Virus record (IMG/VR): IMGVR_UViG_3300025785_001261 | Location: 22,318 to 86,317 of that record | Length of the DNA stretch: 64,000 bases | Source: a virus | Direction: 5' to 3' (one strand) | Shown here: positions 62,769 through 64,000 of the stretch, piece by piece | Layout: each line of letters starts with the position of its first letter | Numbering within the stretch: the stretch's first letter is position 1 | Position numbers and translations under genes: made by a program | The notes under the pieces: generated by a model | What the model saw: only the letters and a program-made list of their open reading frames with translations | Databases searched by the model: none | What the model was told of the DNA's origin: nothing

Positions 62769-63859
62769 ATTGGCAATTTTATCATTGGCACCTAGAACCC
62801 AGTGCTGTATGCACAGTTCGGTGTCCACGTTGTCCCAGAGTAGAACATCCAGACACTCCGTGGCTCAACAAAAACATGACCTTAGATTTTGTAAAAAAGT
62901 TTTTTACAGAAGAAATGTTGCTGAATCAAGTCAAACGTGTGACCATGTGCGGTGATGTGGGTGATCCTATCTACTGCAAGGAATACATTGAAATTTGTCG
63001 CTATATCAAATCAGTTAATCCTGATATTCATATCTTTACAATTACCAACGGTAGCTACAAAAAACCCGAATGGTGGCGCGAGTTAGCGTTGGTGCTAAAT
63101 GACCGCGACACTATTAACTTTAGTGTTGACGGTTACGACAATACCAGCAACAACCTGTATCGTGTCAACAGCAATTTTGAAAGCATTATGCAGGGCATAA
63201 AAACTGTGCGTGAAACCAACAAAGATGTGTTTCTTGTTTGGGCAACTATTATTTTTTCGTTCAATCAAGACTATCTGGACAACATTGTTTCGCAGGCTGG
63301 CCAGTTGAAGATGGATGCTATACAATGGACTCGAAGCACGAAGTTTGGCAGTGTGTATGGCGGCTATGGTGGTAAAAATGATCCGCTGGAACCACGTGCT
63401 GAATTTATTAGCAAGACACACAGATACGAGCGAGAGGTTGTGAATATCAGTGGGCGTCAACAAAACAATCATGACTATTTAGAGCACAATCAGAAAAAAT
63501 ATTTTGAAATCAAAGAGCAGTATAAGGATGCACCCGTAACTCCGTTGTGTGAGATTGGTAATCGCGGCGTGTATGTCAATGCCGAAGGTGTGGTATTTCC
63601 TTGTAGTTGGGTAAGTTTTCCATATCATAGCCTTACCCACGGCGATAAAACTATTGAATGGAAGGACGGTTTTTTTGCCAAATATCGCGAGCGCATGAGC
63701 CTCCACAATCGATCCTTTGAAGAAATCATTACTGATCCTTTGTGGAACAAGTGCAGTCAGGGATTTACTGATTCAAATAAAACTTGGGTTGAGTGTGGGC
63801 AAAAATGTTCTACACCTGTGGTTACTGAAAACTATGCAGTTGGTTGGGAAACGAACTAA
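62759..63859 (+). CDS. Radical SAM/SPASM domain protein
   Basis: A 366-residue protein starting with GTG inside the previous gene. CTVRCPRC (Cys18, 22, 25) is the cluster motif; VTMCGDVGDPI replaces the usual GGEP. The C-terminal half has a SPASM-type set: CEIGNRGVYVNAEG, FPCSWVSF, then NKCSQGF, ECGQKCSTP. It thus differs from the five enzymes at 15799-23919, whose extra cysteines are N-terminal. Substrate unknown. Related proteins are present in other T4-like phages. Confidence 0.85.
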   Translation: MGINWQFYHWHLEPSAVCTVRCPRCPRVEHPDTPWLNKNMTLDFVKKFFTEEMLLNQVKRVTMCGDVGDPIYCKEYIEICRYIKSVNPDIHIFTITNGSYKKPEWWRELALVLNDRDTINFSVDGYDNTSNNLYRVNSNFESIMQGIKTVRETNKDVFLVWATIIFSFNQDYLDNIVSQAGQLKMDAIQWTRSTKFGSVYGGYGGKNDPLEPRAEFISKTHRYEREVVNISGRQQNNHDYLEHNQKKYFEIKEQYKDAPVTPLCEIGNRGVYVNAEGVVFPCSWVSFPYHSLTHGDKTIEWKDGFFAKYRERMSLHNRSFEEIITDPLWNKCSQGFTDSNKTWVECGQKCSTPVVTENYAVGWETN

Positions 63860-63869
63860 GTATGAATCC

Positions 63870-64000
63870 ATGGTATGGTTGTACGAAAACTCTCAAATCT
63901 CAGAACTACCCGAAGACTGTGTCGGATTTGTCTATTTGATCACAAATAAACTATCTGGCCGGAAATATATTGGAAAAAAATTAGCAAAGTTTAGCAAGAC
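63870..64000 (+). CDS. GIY-YIG endonuclease-like protein, N-terminal part
   Basis: The frame is cut by the window edge after about 43 residues. VGFVYLITNKLSGRKYIGKK gives the GIY (here FVY) and YIG motifs of the GIY-YIG nuclease superfamily. Versions of this protein are common in T4-like phages as free-standing endonuclease or repair-like genes. The ATG at 63870 lies ten bases after the previous stop. Confidence 0.65.
   Translation, partial: MVWLYENSQISELPEDCVGFVYLITNKLSGRKYIGKKLAKFSK

Overview
The window is part of the genome of a large T4-like (contractile-tailed) bacteriophage, probably from an uncultivated aquatic host. The evidence is the T4-type core: a gp55-like late sigma factor, the gp47/gp46 recombination nuclease, and baseplate proteins of the gp6, gp25, gp53 and gp5-spike types. 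Late promoters of the TATAAATA class precede the structural genes. Genes are tightly packed, often sharing ATGA or TAATG at stop/start junctions, and there is no gene-free stretch longer than about 120 bases. No tRNA, CRISPR array or insertion sequence was seen. The host cannot be named from this sequence.

Region 1 (1-5555, + strand): a run of overlapping small proteins, a strong sigma-70 promoter, a HExxH/VWA-type protein, an oxygenase-like protein, a GroES-type co-chaperonin, small membrane proteins and three conserved phage genes, closed by two intrinsic terminators.

Region 2 (5552-12569, mostly +): NAD-dependent sugar epimerase, DegT-type PLP aminotransferase, two glycosyltransferase-like proteins, an amidinotransferase and a small membrane protein. 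One glycosyltransferase-like gene (7519-9120) is inverted inside this run.

Region 3 (12571-26945, - strand): one long overlapping operon read from a promoter near 26953-26980. It encodes a small conserved protein, three GT-A-like transferases, a GT-B-like protein, five radical SAM enzymes with N-terminal cysteine (twitch-like) modules, a 2-oxoglutarate/Fe(II) oxygenase-like protein, conserved unknown proteins, a 33-residue peptide and a NodU-type carbamoyltransferase. Regions 2 and 3 together look like an unusually large phage pathway for building and attaching a modified (amino, guanidino, carbamoyl) glycan or related small molecule. The product and target are not known.

Region 4 (27024-56834, - strand): the late tail/baseplate module. 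In transcription order it holds a tube-cap-like protein, gp53, two paralogous hub-like proteins, the gp5-type spike, a Gly-X-X-rich protein, gp25, gp6, a 4968-residue giant structural protein with FG-GAP and carbohydrate-binding-like motifs, and then appendage proteins.

Region 5 (56947-64000, + strand): the gp55-like sigma factor from a sigma-70 promoter, then gp47, two unknown genes, gp46, a short-chain dehydrogenase, a radical SAM/SPASM protein and the start of a GIY-YIG-like gene. The divergent gap 56835-56946 places an early-type promoter for the late sigma factor back to back with a late promoter that this sigma factor would be expected to use.
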